Shown here piece after piece: positions 25,619 to 33,953 of a stretch of 64,000 bases of DNA. A program made the translations under genes and the position numbers. The first letter of the stretch is position 1, and every line of letters begins with the position of its first letter. The notes beneath the pieces are model-generated. The model was not told where the DNA came from and searched no databases. It saw only the letters and a list, made by a program, of their open reading frames with translations. The stretch spans positions 2,356,001 through 2,420,000 of the forward strand of contig OZ241345.1 in NCBI GenBank assembly GCA_965200175.1. Reading direction: 5' to 3'. Origin of the DNA: Azophilus sp026709365. Its GTDB lineage: Bacteria; Pseudomonadota; Gammaproteobacteria; Pseudomonadales; Azotimanducaceae.

Positions 25619-26056
25619 TCAGTCTCCCGCTTTGATTCGCAAAGTAATTCTATTCAGACCATCAATTCGTTCGTAGCCCGCACTTTCCGTTAGCTCCCTC
25701 ACGAGCAGGACGCCCAACCCGCCGATCGGCCGCTCATCGAGCGCGAGGGTCGTGTCCGGGACGGGCGCCTCGTTGAACGGGTCGAATGCCGGACCATTAT
25801 CCTCCAAAACCGCCTCCAGCACATCACGCCCGCCGGCGCCGGCCAAGCGCAGCTCCAAGTGCGGCTCGGCAACATCCTGAAGCCCGTAGCTGATGCTGTT
25901 GGTAATCAGCTCATCCAACACCAGGTTCAGCTTCACCGACACCCCGCCGCTCAGCGATTCGGCCGCAGCGAAGCGCTCCACCGCCTCCGCAAGAACGCTC
26001 AGCGCCTCTGACAAGTCGGGAGGCGGATGAACGACCATCCAATGCTGTTCCCCCAT
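25619..26056 (-). CDS. RsbW-like HATPase serine kinase/anti-sigma regulatory protein
   Basis: The protein has 145 residues. The ATG at 26056 follows an AGGGGAG ribosome site. It is a GHKL fold of the RsbW/SpoIIAB type: N-box LNLVLDELITNSISYG (about 48-63), G1 box LEDNGPAFDPF (about 92-102) and a GGLGVLLVREL G2-like loop (about 118-128). It would phosphorylate the STAS protein and bind an effector protein. It is the first gene of the five-gene minus-strand operon that continues through STAS, receiver-PP2C, binding protein and histidine kinase. The 265-base upstream spacer contains no clear promoter. Confidence 0.9.
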   Translation of the reverse strand: MGEQHWMVVHPPPDLSEALSVLAEAVERFAAAESLSGGVSVKLNLVLDELITNSISYGLQDVAEPHLELRLAGAGGRDVLEAVLEDNGPAFDPFNEAPVPDTTLALDERPIGGLGVLLVRELTESAGYERIDGLNRITLRIKAGD

Positions 26057-26321
26057 CGCTCCCCTACCTCTTCTGCTCGCGGCGCTTTTGCGCTCGCGGC
26101 GCCTCTTTGACCCGTGGTGCCGCCTTGGCCCGTGTCGCCCTCAACTCCTGAGCGCACCAAAAGCCGGCGACGAGGCGACAACCGGCAGCCGGCCAAGCGA
26201 CCTTCCCGGTTGTTCAATGGACGCCCTTGGGCCACCGCAGCGCATCAGGCCCATGGTGCCGCAGAGGCAACTTTCGGGCCATGGGATTGTCTCCCTATGT
26301 TCCATAAGAAAGGCAACGGAA

Positions 26322-27281
26322 TCAACCATGCGCCGGATAATACACGTACTCCCGTTCAAGTAAACCGTGGAAGTTTCGGCAGGACTTCAGAATTTCCGCG
26401 ACGCGCTCCTGGTGGGCCGGGATCGGGGCGTCCATGGGCTCGCAGAGCAGGCCGTTGATGCGGTCGAGAGCGGCGAACGTCGCCGCCCGGGGCCGGCTCG
26501 ACAGCGGCGGATCGACCGCTTCCAAGGACTCCCGCAGCCGTTCGGCCGCAAAGCCCAGCGAATGCGGCTGGGCCGGGTCCGAAACCAGCAGCGCCAAGAC
26601 GCCTGATCCGTTGACGTCGCTGCCGTGGGTTCGACCATAGGCCTCAAGGGCATTGCAGGCCCGCAGGGCGTTGGTCCAGCGCTCCTCATCGCCGCCAACG
26701 CCGAACGGGACGGGGCAGTGGGCCAGCAGCGTGGTCGCCACCAATTGGGCGCGCTCGACGTACTTGCCGAGCTGCATGAAGCGCCACTGGTCGCCGCGCC
26801 GCAGGGTGCCGTGGCAGATGCCGTCAAACTGCTGCGCGCCCTCAACGATGCCGGCGTACAGGCGCTCGGGCTCCTGGGCCCACTCGGTCACCAGCGCCGT
26901 GCCGCGCAGGCCAAGGTAGATCCGGTTCAGGCAAGTCCAGAGCGGAGCGCTCAAGGCATCCCGCACTTGGCGGGCGTTCTCCCGTGCCGCCTGCAGCGAA
27001 GCGAGAATTGACGATGGATGATTCACCTCGAAGGTCAGGAAGTCCGTCAAGGCATAGCCGTCGGCAAACAGGTAGTCGTCGTCCTCGGACTCGCCGAAGG
27101 ACTCCGCGCCCGGCGGCCGGGCGCCCAAGCTGCGAAACACCAAGCTCCAGCCTTCGGCGATCTCCCGCGCCGAGTTCACCGGCAGGCGCTGCAGCTGTAG
27201 GCCCACCAAGCGGGCGCTGAACTCCACCCGCTCAAGGTAGCGGCTCATCCAATAGAGCGAATCGGCAACTCGAGCCAGCAT
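26322..27281 (-). CDS. Alpha-E domain protein (DUF403)
   Basis: This 319-residue, mainly helical protein begins MLARVADSLYWMSRYLERVE, the signature of the alpha-E (DUF403) family. Its ATG follows the TGA of the ATP-grasp gene directly (TGAATG), so translation should be coupled. The two families nearly always travel together, often with a transglutaminase-like protease and a proteasome-type hydrolase; neither is present here. The pair is proposed to make or modify a peptide-like product by amide ligation, but no substrate is established. Confidence 0.93.
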   Translation of the reverse strand: MLARVADSLYWMSRYLERVEFSARLVGLQLQRLPVNSAREIAEGWSLVFRSLGARPPGAESFGESEDDDYLFADGYALTDFLTFEVNHPSSILASLQAARENARQVRDALSAPLWTCLNRIYLGLRGTALVTEWAQEPERLYAGIVEGAQQFDGICHGTLRRGDQWRFMQLGKYVERAQLVATTLLAHCPVPFGVGGDEERWTNALRACNALEAYGRTHGSDVNGSGVLALLVSDPAQPHSLGFAAERLRESLEAVDPPLSSRPRAATFAALDRINGLLCEPMDAPIPAHQERVAEILKSCRNFHGLLEREYVYYPAHG

Positions 27282-28787
27282 TCAGGCTTCCGCCTTGGCG
27301 GGCGCATCGACCACCCAAATGTCCTTGGCACCGCCCCCTTGGCTGGAGTTCACCACCAAGCCGCCCTCCCGCAAAGCGACCCGGCAAAGGCCGCCCGGCA
27401 CCACCTTGGTTTCGGCGCCGTGCAGCACGAAGGGCCGCAGGTCCACGTGCCGCGGCTGGAGCCGGCCATCGATCAGACAGGGCGCGCGCGACAGGGGCAA
27501 GGTCGGCTGGGCAATGTAGTTTTGCGGATCGGCGCGAATCCTGGCGGCGAACTCGGCCCGTTCCGAGGCGCTCGCGTGGGGCCCCACCAACATGCCGTAG
27601 CCGCCGGACTCCCCCACCGCCTTGACCACCAGTTCGTCCAGGTGCTCCAGGGTGTGGCGCAGTCCGTCCGGCTCGCGGCAGAGGTGGGTCTCCACATTGC
27701 CGATGACCGGCTCCTCGCCGAGGTAGTAGCGGATCATGGCCGGCACGTAGGCGTAAACGGCCTTGTCATCGGCCACGCCGGTGCCTGGCGCGTTCGCCAT
27801 GGCGAGATTGCCCCTGCGGTAAACCTCGAACAGTCCCGGCACGCCCAGCAGGGAATCGGCCCGAAAGGCCTGGGGATCGATGAAGTCGTCGTCAACGCGG
27901 CGATAGAGCACGTCCACGGGCCGCAGCCCGCGGATGGTGCGCATGAGCAGGCGCCCCCGCTCCACGAGCAGGTCGGCGCCCCGGACCAGCTCGATGCCGG
28001 TCTCGGCGGCCAGGAACGCATGTTCGTAGTAGGCGGAGTTGTAAACCCCCGGCGTCAGCAAGGCAATGCCCGCCGGGTCGGCGGACGGCGCGAGCGATTC
28101 CAGCACCCGGCGCAGCTCGCGCCCGTAATGCTCAACGGGACGAACGCGGCAGCCGCGGAAGGTTCGCGGGTAGGCGCGGCGGATGGCCTGTCGGCAGGCC
28201 AGCATGTAGGACACCCCCGAGGGCACCCGCAGGTTGTCCTCAAGCACCAGGAAGGCATCGCCGACGCGCACGAGGTCGCTGCCGCACACCGACACGTAGG
28301 CGTCAAGCGGCACCTTGACGCCTTCCATCTCCGGGCGGTAGTTGGGGCAGCCGCGCACCAACTCGACCGGCACCGTGCCATCGCGCAGGATGTGCCCGGG
28401 GCCGTAAACATCCGCCAGAAACAAATTGAGCGCCTGGACGCGCTGAATCAAGCCCCGCTCGATGAGCGACCACTCGCTGGCGGGCAGCAGGCGCGGCACG
28501 CAGTCCACCGGAAACACCCGCTCGATGGACTCATCATCGCCGTAAACCGTGAAGGTGATGCCCTCATGCAGCAGGGAGCGGGCAACGCGCTGATGCAGCC
28601 GCTGAGGCTCGCCGCGCGACCAGCCTTCAATGGCCTGAGCGAGCGTTCGGCAATGCGGGCGCGGCGAGCCCGCAGCGTCCACCATCTCGTCATAAATGCC
28701 CGGGTCGAGCTCGTAGCCATCAAACGGCGAGGCACGGTCAGGCCTCGGTTTGCCGTCGGCTGCATCACTGTCGTCACCCCAATCCAT
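27282..28787 (-). CDS. Circularly permuted type 2 ATP-grasp protein
   Basis: The protein has 501 residues and begins MDWGDDSDAADG before the conserved core (YDEMVDAAGSPRPH). It has the CP_ATP-grasp blocks: DLVRVGDAFLVLEDNLRVPSG (split here as DLVRVGD and LEDNLRVPSG), LLTPGVYNSAYYEH, NAPGTGVADDKAVYAYV, and the late LRPFVLHG...GGLCRVAL strand pair. It likely forms an amide bond using ATP, with the alpha-E protein as partner. It is cytosolic. The gene is divergent from the GH13 phosphorylase gene, and the 816-base spacer is filled by repeat array A6. Confidence 0.93.
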   Translation of the reverse strand: MDWGDDSDAADGKPRPDRASPFDGYELDPGIYDEMVDAAGSPRPHCRTLAQAIEGWSRGEPQRLHQRVARSLLHEGITFTVYGDDESIERVFPVDCVPRLLPASEWSLIERGLIQRVQALNLFLADVYGPGHILRDGTVPVELVRGCPNYRPEMEGVKVPLDAYVSVCGSDLVRVGDAFLVLEDNLRVPSGVSYMLACRQAIRRAYPRTFRGCRVRPVEHYGRELRRVLESLAPSADPAGIALLTPGVYNSAYYEHAFLAAETGIELVRGADLLVERGRLLMRTIRGLRPVDVLYRRVDDDFIDPQAFRADSLLGVPGLFEVYRRGNLAMANAPGTGVADDKAVYAYVPAMIRYYLGEEPVIGNVETHLCREPDGLRHTLEHLDELVVKAVGESGGYGMLVGPHASASERAEFAARIRADPQNYIAQPTLPLSRAPCLIDGRLQPRHVDLRPFVLHGAETKVVPGGLCRVALREGGLVVNSSQGGGAKDIWVVDAPAKAEA

Positions 28788-28808
28788 CGGCGCAATATCG
28801 CGCTGGCG

Positions 28809-29433
28809 GTGCGGGCTGTCAATGCGCCTCTCGCCCGGAGGGCGAGAGGCGGTTGGAGTTCCGCTGCGCGAAACTCCGCGCCCGTCGCCGGGGCGGGTTC
28901 TTCAATCCGCGGGGCGGGGCTGCGCGACCTCACGGTCGCGGTTGGAGTTCCGCTGCGCGAAACTCCGCGCCCGTCGCCGGGGCGGGTTCTTCAATCCGCG
29001 GGGCGGGGCTGCGCGACCTCACGGTCGCGGTTGGAGTTCCGCTGCGCGAAACTCCGCGCCCGTCGCCGGGGCGGGTTCTTCAATCCGCGGGGCGGGGCTG
29101 CGCGACCTCACGGTCGCGGTTGGAGTTCCGCTGCGCGAAACTCCGCGCCCGTCGCCGGGGCGGGTTCTTCAATCCGCGGGGCGGGGCTGCGCGACCTCAC
29201 GGTCGCGGTTGGAGTTTCGCTGCGCGAAACTCCGCGCCCGTCGCCGGGGCGGGTTCTTCAATCCGCGGGGCGGGGCTGCGCGACCTCACGGTCGCGGTTG
29301 GAGTTCCGCTGCGCGAAACTCCGCGCCCGTCGCCGGGACGGGTTCTTCAATCCGCGGGGCGGGGCTGCGCGACCTCACGGTCGCGGTTGGAGTTCCGCTG
29401 CGCGAAACTCCGCGCTCGCCGCTTTGGCGGGGT
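28809..29433 (-). repeat. 89-bp tandem array derived from family A, copy A6
   Basis: Units begin at 28851, 28940, 29029, 29118, 29207, 29296 and 29385 (exact period 89): six full units and a seventh cut short near 29433. Units differ by single bases only. Each holds a GGAGTTCCGC/GCGAAACTCC hairpin (perfect in the unit at 29207, where the arm is GGAGTTTCGC) and a GCGACC/GGTCGC hairpin. A family A hairpin (GCCTCTCGCCC, loop GGA) precedes the first unit. The period is not a multiple of three and no unique spacers exist. Confidence 0.95.
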
Positions 29434-29535
29434 TCTGCGCGGGCTCAGAAACACTTCGGAATCCGACTCGCGCAACATGCGCGCAGTTTCGCGCAGCGAA
29501 ACTGCAATCGCAGCCGCGAAGCGGCTGCGCGGGTT
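29434..29535 (+). repeat. Family A element at the right end of the 89-bp array
   Basis: The head GCGCGGGCTCAGAAACACTT and CGGAATCCGACTCGCG are followed by hairpin 1 of the GCAG type (arms 29483-29492/29496-29505) and hairpin 2 CGCAGCCGC/GCGGCTGCG (29509-29517/29521-29529). It lies about 70 bases before the phosphorylase start. Confidence 0.85.
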
Positions 29536-29603
29536 CTGCAACTCACGCAAATAGCGCACAATGCGCCTCGGTTGAGCGTTCGGGCACTTGGGAGCAATCG
29601 CAA

Positions 29604-31343
29604 TTGAGCAGCTTGCGCACCGAAGGCACGAATTCGTCGCGCCGCAATCGTCGGCACCGCTACGAACGGCGGCTTGCCGCGCACCTCGCGCTGCTCTACC
29701 GCCCCGATGTCACGCGCCGCTTGGCGGCCGAGCTGCTCGACTTGGCGCAGCCACCGACCGCGACCGCCGTTTGCGAACGCGGCGACGCCATGCTGATTGT
29801 CTATGCCGACTCCGTGGTCGCGCCCGGTCGGCCGCCCTTGGAGACCTTGGCAGAGTTCACCGAGCGCCACATCGGCAGCGCGTTCGGACGCCTGCACGTG
29901 CTGCCGTTCTTCCCGTCGTCCTCGGACGACGGCTTCGCCGTCATCGACTACCGCCGCGTGGACCATCGACTGGGCGACTGGGAACACGTGCGCGCCCTGA
30001 CGCAACGCTACGACACCATGTTCGACCTGGTGATCAACCACTGCTCGCGGGAGAGCCTGTGGTTCGCGGACTTCATCGGCGGCCGCGACCCAGGGCGGCA
30101 TTACTTCATCACGCTGCCCGAGGAGTCGGACACCAGCGCCGTGGTGCGGCCGAGGAGCAGCCCGCTGGTCTCCGCCGTACACACCTACGCCGGCATCCGC
30201 CACGTCTGGAACACCTTCAGCGACGACCAGGTGGACCTGGACTTCACCAACCCAGCGGTGCTGCGCGAGTTCGTGGACATCCTCTTCTTCTACGTGGCCC
30301 AAGGCGCCCACCTGATCCGGCTGGACGCGATAGCGTTCCTTTGGAAGCGCCTGGGCACCAGCTGCATGAGCCTGCCGGAGACCCACGCGGTGGTGAGGAT
30401 CATGCGCCTGCTGCTCGACTACGCCGGGGCCGACGTGCGGCTGCTGACGGAAACCAACGTCCCGCACGAGGAGAACGTCAGCTACTTCGGCGACGGGGAC
30501 GAGGCGCACATGATCTATCAGTTCAGCCTCTCCCCGCTGCTGCTGTACAGCTACGCGTTCGGCGACGCGAGCTACCTGACCGCTTGGGCGGCCAAGCTGG
30601 CGCCGCCCCCGGACGGCTGCACCTACGCCAACATGTTCGCATCCCATGACGGCATCGGGCTCAGGCCCCTGGAGGGGCTGGTTCCGGAACGCGAGGTCGC
30701 GCGGCTGGTGGAGCGAATGCGCGAACGGGGCGGCTTCGTCACCCTGCGCCAGGCCTCCCGCCGGGAGTCGGGGGACGGGCTCAAGCCCTACGAGATCAAC
30801 ATCGCGCCGTTTTCCGCATTCGGAGGGCGCAGCGAGGATCTCCCCGCCTACTTGGCGGCGCACACCCTGCTGGTCAGCTTTCAAGGCGTTCCCGCCATCT
30901 ACATCCACAGCCTGCTGGCGACGCCCAACGACCTTGACTTGGTGGAGGCGACGGGCCGGACCCGGTCAATCAATCGCGGACATTGGCCATTGAGCGACCT
31001 CGAGGAGCGCCTGGCCGACCCGAACTCGGACCAATCCCGGGCGCTCAATCACTTCAAGCGCATCCTTGCCTTGCGCAGCGCCCAGGAGGCCTTCGGCACG
31101 ACGGCGCGGCAGCGGATCCTGGCAAGCCCGCCCGGCGCGTTCGTCATGCGCCGCGAGGGCAGCAAGCAGGCGATACTCGTGGTCGCGTCAGTGCTGGACC
31201 GCCCGCAGCGCTTGCCCTGCGCCGGATTGGGGATCGATCCGGCCACCTACGTCGATCTGCTGAGCGGCTCGGAAGTGTCCGTGGCCGCCGACGGCATCCC
31301 GCTCCGCCCCCATCAGGTGCTGTGGCTCGACGTCAGCGGCTGA
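29604..31343 (+). CDS. GH13 sucrose-phosphorylase-like enzyme, probable glucosylglycerate phosphorylase
   Basis: The protein has 579 residues. Translation most likely begins at TTG 29604, nine bases after GGGAG; no in-frame ATG lies near the domain start, and the open frame upstream is only repeat sequence. It has a GH13 subfamily 18 barrel: HVLPFFPSSSDDGF, VINHCSRES, nucleophile Asp in LIRLDAIAFLWK (about residue 245), acid/base Glu in LLTETNVPH (about residue 290) and SHDGIGLRPLEG. Related enzymes phosphorolyse glucosylglycerate to glucose-1-phosphate and glycerate. The convergent neighbours encode glucosyl-3-phosphoglycerate synthase and phosphatase, which supports this substrate over sucrose. 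Confidence 0.88.
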   Translation: MSSLRTEGTNSSRRNRRHRYERRLAAHLALLYRPDVTRRLAAELLDLAQPPTATAVCERGDAMLIVYADSVVAPGRPPLETLAEFTERHIGSAFGRLHVLPFFPSSSDDGFAVIDYRRVDHRLGDWEHVRALTQRYDTMFDLVINHCSRESLWFADFIGGRDPGRHYFITLPEESDTSAVVRPRSSPLVSAVHTYAGIRHVWNTFSDDQVDLDFTNPAVLREFVDILFFYVAQGAHLIRLDAIAFLWKRLGTSCMSLPETHAVVRIMRLLLDYAGADVRLLTETNVPHEENVSYFGDGDEAHMIYQFSLSPLLLYSYAFGDASYLTAWAAKLAPPPDGCTYANMFASHDGIGLRPLEGLVPEREVARLVERMRERGGFVTLRQASRRESGDGLKPYEINIAPFSAFGGRSEDLPAYLAAHTLLVSFQGVPAIYIHSLLATPNDLDLVEATGRTRSINRGHWPLSDLEERLADPNSDQSRALNHFKRILALRSAQEAFGTTARQRILASPPGAFVMRREGSKQAILVVASVLDRPQRLPCAGLGIDPATYVDLLSGSEVSVAADGIPLRPHQVLWLDVSG

Positions 31344-31365
31344 TCGACGCTCAAGCAGACCCCCC

Positions 31366-32610
31366 TCAGGCCGTGCCGGCCTGCGGGGCGGCGCCGAACT
31401 GGGCGCGGTCGTCGCGGACGGCGGCCAGCAGGTCCCGGTGGACGTCCGGGTAAACGCTGGCGACGCGGTGCCAGGAGGGCAGAAAGGGAATTTCCTGCCC
31501 TCCTTCGAGGTACGACGAGCCGGCCTTGAGAATGTTCGTGGCGAAAAGCTCCACCGCCTGCTCCTCGGCATGGCGGTCGAGGCTCAGGCCGTTCATGGCC
31601 GCGTCATTGGCGTATGACTCGATGAGGTCCAGGGCGATGCGGTAGTAGCAGGCCTTGGCGGTCCTGATCGTTCCCGAATCAAAGACCACGCCGTAGGTCG
31701 CCAGCTTCTTGAACACCGCCTTGGCGATGTCGAGGCTCATGCGCGAAAGCCCGCGACGCGCATCGTTCGGCGAGAGGTCCTGATGCTTGTGGTCGTAGCT
31801 GTCGGCGACCTCGACCTGGCAGATGCGGTTGGTGGCGTAGTTTCGGTACATCTCCGAGAGCAGGCCCACCTCCAGGCTCCAGTCGGAGGGGATGCGCAGG
31901 CCGTCCAGCACCCCGGACTGCATGGCGAACTCCCCGGCCAGCGGATAGCGGAAGCTGTCCAGGTAGTCTAGGTAGGGATGTCCGCCGGTCAACTGCTTCA
32001 TGGTGCGTATCAGCGGCGAAACCAGCAGCCGGCAAACGCGCCCGTTGAGCCTGCCGCCGGCGACGCGGGCATAGTAGCCCTTGCAGAACTGGTAGCCGAA
32101 GTCCGGGTTCGCGACGGGGTAGATCAGGCGCGCCAGCATGGCCCGGTCGTAAGTGGTGATGTCGCAGTCGTGCAGGGCGATGGCCCGGACGTGGGCGAGC
32201 GCCTGCACAAAGCCGATGCAGTGCCAGACGTTGGCGCCCTTGCCCCGCTCCTCAGGCGCCAGCCCCTCGGCGGCAAGCTTGCCGTACACCGCCTTGAGCC
32301 TCGGCCCGTCGTTCCAGAGCACATGGTGCGGCTGGGGAAGCGCGGAGAAGTAGTCGAGCGCATGGCGGAACTCCGACTCGCTTGCCGCATCGAGCCCGAT
32401 CACGATTTCGGAGAGGTACGGAACCCGTGCCAGTTCGCTGACGATGTTCGCCAGAGCCGGCTGCGCAAGCTCCGAGTAGAGGCTGGGCAGCACCAGCGCC
32501 ATCGGGCGCTGCTCGGCGAATTCGCACAGCTGCGCTTCCAACGCCTCGGCGGGCTGGTCGCACAGGTTGTGCAGCGTGGTGATGATGCCGTTCTGGAAGA
32601 AATCGCTCAT
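31366..32610 (-). CDS. gpgS: Glucosyl-3-phosphoglycerate synthase (GT81-type)
   Basis: The protein has 414 residues. GT-A fold: nucleotide-binding segment around residues 55-80, RLKAVYGKL, and the metal-binding HDCDITTYDR motif (Asp-Cys-Asp). It transfers glucose from an NDP-glucose to 3-phosphoglycerate, giving glucosyl-3-phosphoglycerate. The GNVWH...KGANVWHCIGF region and the LDSFRYPLAGEFAM block are typical of GpgS. Start at ATG 32610 after GGAGG. The phosphatase gene lies 31 bases upstream on the same strand. The product glucosylglycerate is a compatible solute made under salt stress or nitrogen limitation. Mannosyl specificity cannot be ruled out by eye. Confidence 0.9.
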   Translation of the reverse strand: MSDFFQNGIITTLHNLCDQPAEALEAQLCEFAEQRPMALVLPSLYSELAQPALANIVSELARVPYLSEIVIGLDAASESEFRHALDYFSALPQPHHVLWNDGPRLKAVYGKLAAEGLAPEERGKGANVWHCIGFVQALAHVRAIALHDCDITTYDRAMLARLIYPVANPDFGYQFCKGYYARVAGGRLNGRVCRLLVSPLIRTMKQLTGGHPYLDYLDSFRYPLAGEFAMQSGVLDGLRIPSDWSLEVGLLSEMYRNYATNRICQVEVADSYDHKHQDLSPNDARRGLSRMSLDIAKAVFKKLATYGVVFDSGTIRTAKACYYRIALDLIESYANDAAMNGLSLDRHAEEQAVELFATNILKAGSSYLEGGQEIPFLPSWHRVASVYPDVHRDLLAAVRDDRAQFGAAPQAGTA

Positions 32611-32641
32611 TTCAGGTTCACCTCCGGCGAATTCAAGGGGA

Positions 32642-33466
32642 TCAGTTGGCTTGGATCAAAGCGGCGACGCACTGCGACCAAACGTCCGGCCCCGCCCCGG
32701 GCGCATGCGTGACCGTCGGGCCCTCGGGCAGGACGTAGCTGCCGTTGCTGCCGGGAAAGACCAGGGCGCGGTCGGCGGCGCGCATCATGCCCAAGTCATT
32801 GGGCGCATCCCCGCAGGCCAAGGTGGTGATCGCTGCCCGCCGGCAAGCGGCGGCTCGGCGCCTGATGGCGGCAAGGGCGGCAGCCTTGCTGCTGCGTCCG
32901 GTGACGTGATGGAACCGGCCGCCGAGTTCCAAGCTCAGGCCCAAGCCGTCGAGATCGTCGGCAAACGACCGCAGCGCCGCCGGGGAGCCTTCCCAGACCA
33001 ACGGCTCGGAGGCCTTGCGCCGCATCGCGTCCGCCGCCGACTCCGCATCAAGCCCGGTTCGTTCGGCCACTTCGGCGGGGGACATGTCCCCAAACCCGCG
33101 GAACTGGTAGTCCGGGATCGAGCGCAGCTTGCGCAAGTGCGCACGGATGCGGCCGTAGTCCATGCCGGCGCACGACCATTCGTACCCGCCCTCGCCCCGG
33201 GCGCCAGCGGGCTTGTCAGCTGCGGTTGGCCAAGCGAGGCCGGCGCCGTTTTCGAAGGCGATGACCGGTCGGTGCGCGCAGCGCTCCGCCAACCGGAGGC
33301 ATTCCGCAAGGGACTTGCTCGTGGCCAGCGCCACTTGCAGCGTGAGGGTGCCGTCCGTCGCCGCCGGAAGCCCAAACAGGCCGTCGATGGCGGCCGCCGC
33401 GGCGGCGACGGGATAGTCGTCATCAAGCAACGTGCCGTCCAAGTCTGTTGCAATCAGCCAATGCAT
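32642..33466 (-). CDS. Glucosyl/mannosyl-3-phosphoglycerate phosphatase (HAD-IIB)
   Basis: The protein has 274 residues from the ATG at 33466, which puts the HAD nucleophile motif ATDLDGTLLDDD at residues 6-17. A conserved Lys lies in GRSSKAAALAAI (about 200) and the metal-binding CGDAPNDLGMM at about 228-238. This is the mannosyl-3-phosphoglycerate phosphatase family, whose members remove the phosphate from glucosyl- or mannosyl-3-phosphoglycerate. It heads the two-gene operon with gpgS. It is divergent from the ABC ATPase gene, and the 487-base spacer carries repeats B1 and A4. Confidence 0.9.
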   Translation of the reverse strand: MHWLIATDLDGTLLDDDYPVAAAAAAIDGLFGLPAATDGTLTLQVALATSKSLAECLRLAERCAHRPVIAFENGAGLAWPTAADKPAGARGEGGYEWSCAGMDYGRIRAHLRKLRSIPDYQFRGFGDMSPAEVAERTGLDAESAADAMRRKASEPLVWEGSPAALRSFADDLDGLGLSLELGGRFHHVTGRSSKAAALAAIRRRAAACRRAAITTLACGDAPNDLGMMRAADRALVFPGSNGSYVLPEGPTVTHAPGAGPDVWSQCVAALIQAN

Positions 33467-33571
33467 GGGTTGCCCGTCCTCGACCGCCCGGAAGCCTCGC
33501 CGCGCCCCCATCGGACGCGGCCCTGAATCGAGACATCACTGCAAGGTTTGCGCCATCTTGACCCAAGGCCC

Positions 33572-33666
33572 GCAGTGGCTCAGCTTGCCTCACGTCATCG
33601 TCGTAATTCGGTCGAGGGCGGGACGCCCTTATTTCCAGGGCTCCCGCCTGAAGCGGGCGTTTCGCC
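33572..33666 (+). repeat. Dispersed element, family B, copy B1
   Basis: The copy begins GCAGTGGCTCAGCTTG and contains TTCGGTCGAGGGCGGGACGC and GCCTGAAGCGGGCGTTTCGC, shared with copies at 38275-38407 and 62815-62904. It lies in the spacer between the phosphatase and ABC ATPase genes. Confidence 0.85.
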
Positions 33667-33791
33667 CCGGATCGAGGCTGGCGTTTCGCAGCAGAGTTGC
33701 CGGAGCAACGACCGAAACGGCGCGGGTTCGTAAACCTATCGAAATCTGACCGACGTGACGAGGCGCACCCGCTGGACGGCTGCGTGGGTAT

Positions 33792-33898
33792 GTGCGGGCT
33801 CAGAAACATCCCGGAACCTGACCCACGCGGCAAGCGCGCGGAGTTTCGCGCCAGCGAAACTCCAACCGCCTCTCGCCCTCTGGGCGAGAGGCGCGGGT
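33792..33898 (+). repeat. Dispersed hairpin element, family A, copy A4
   Basis: Full-length copy: head GTGCGGGCTCAGAAACAT, CGGAACCTGACCCACGCG, hairpin 1 arms 33840-33849/33854-33863, and hairpin 2 arms 33867-33878/33882-33893 (CGCCTCTCGCCC, loop TCT). It is divergent-spacer located, ending about 55 bases before the ABC ATPase start. Confidence 0.9.
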
Positions 33899-33953
33899 AT
33901 TGCCGTTGCCCACCCTGCCCGGTAGTCTGGCCACAGGCTCGCGGCAGGAACCC

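Noticed and set aside
26057..26321. Possible small gene or promoter in the spacer before the HATPase operon
   Set aside because: Open frames here are short and unlike proteins; no convincing -35/-10 pair could be placed.
28851..29433. Possible CRISPR array
   Set aside because: Period is 89 with no unique spacers between identical units; this is a simple tandem repeat of a dispersed element.
27339..31343. Open reading frame of about 1,334 codons on the plus strand
   Set aside because: Its first 2.2 kb are antisense to the ATP-grasp gene and the 89-bp repeat array, which lacks stops. Only the last 580 codons (from TTG 29604) encode the GH13 enzyme.
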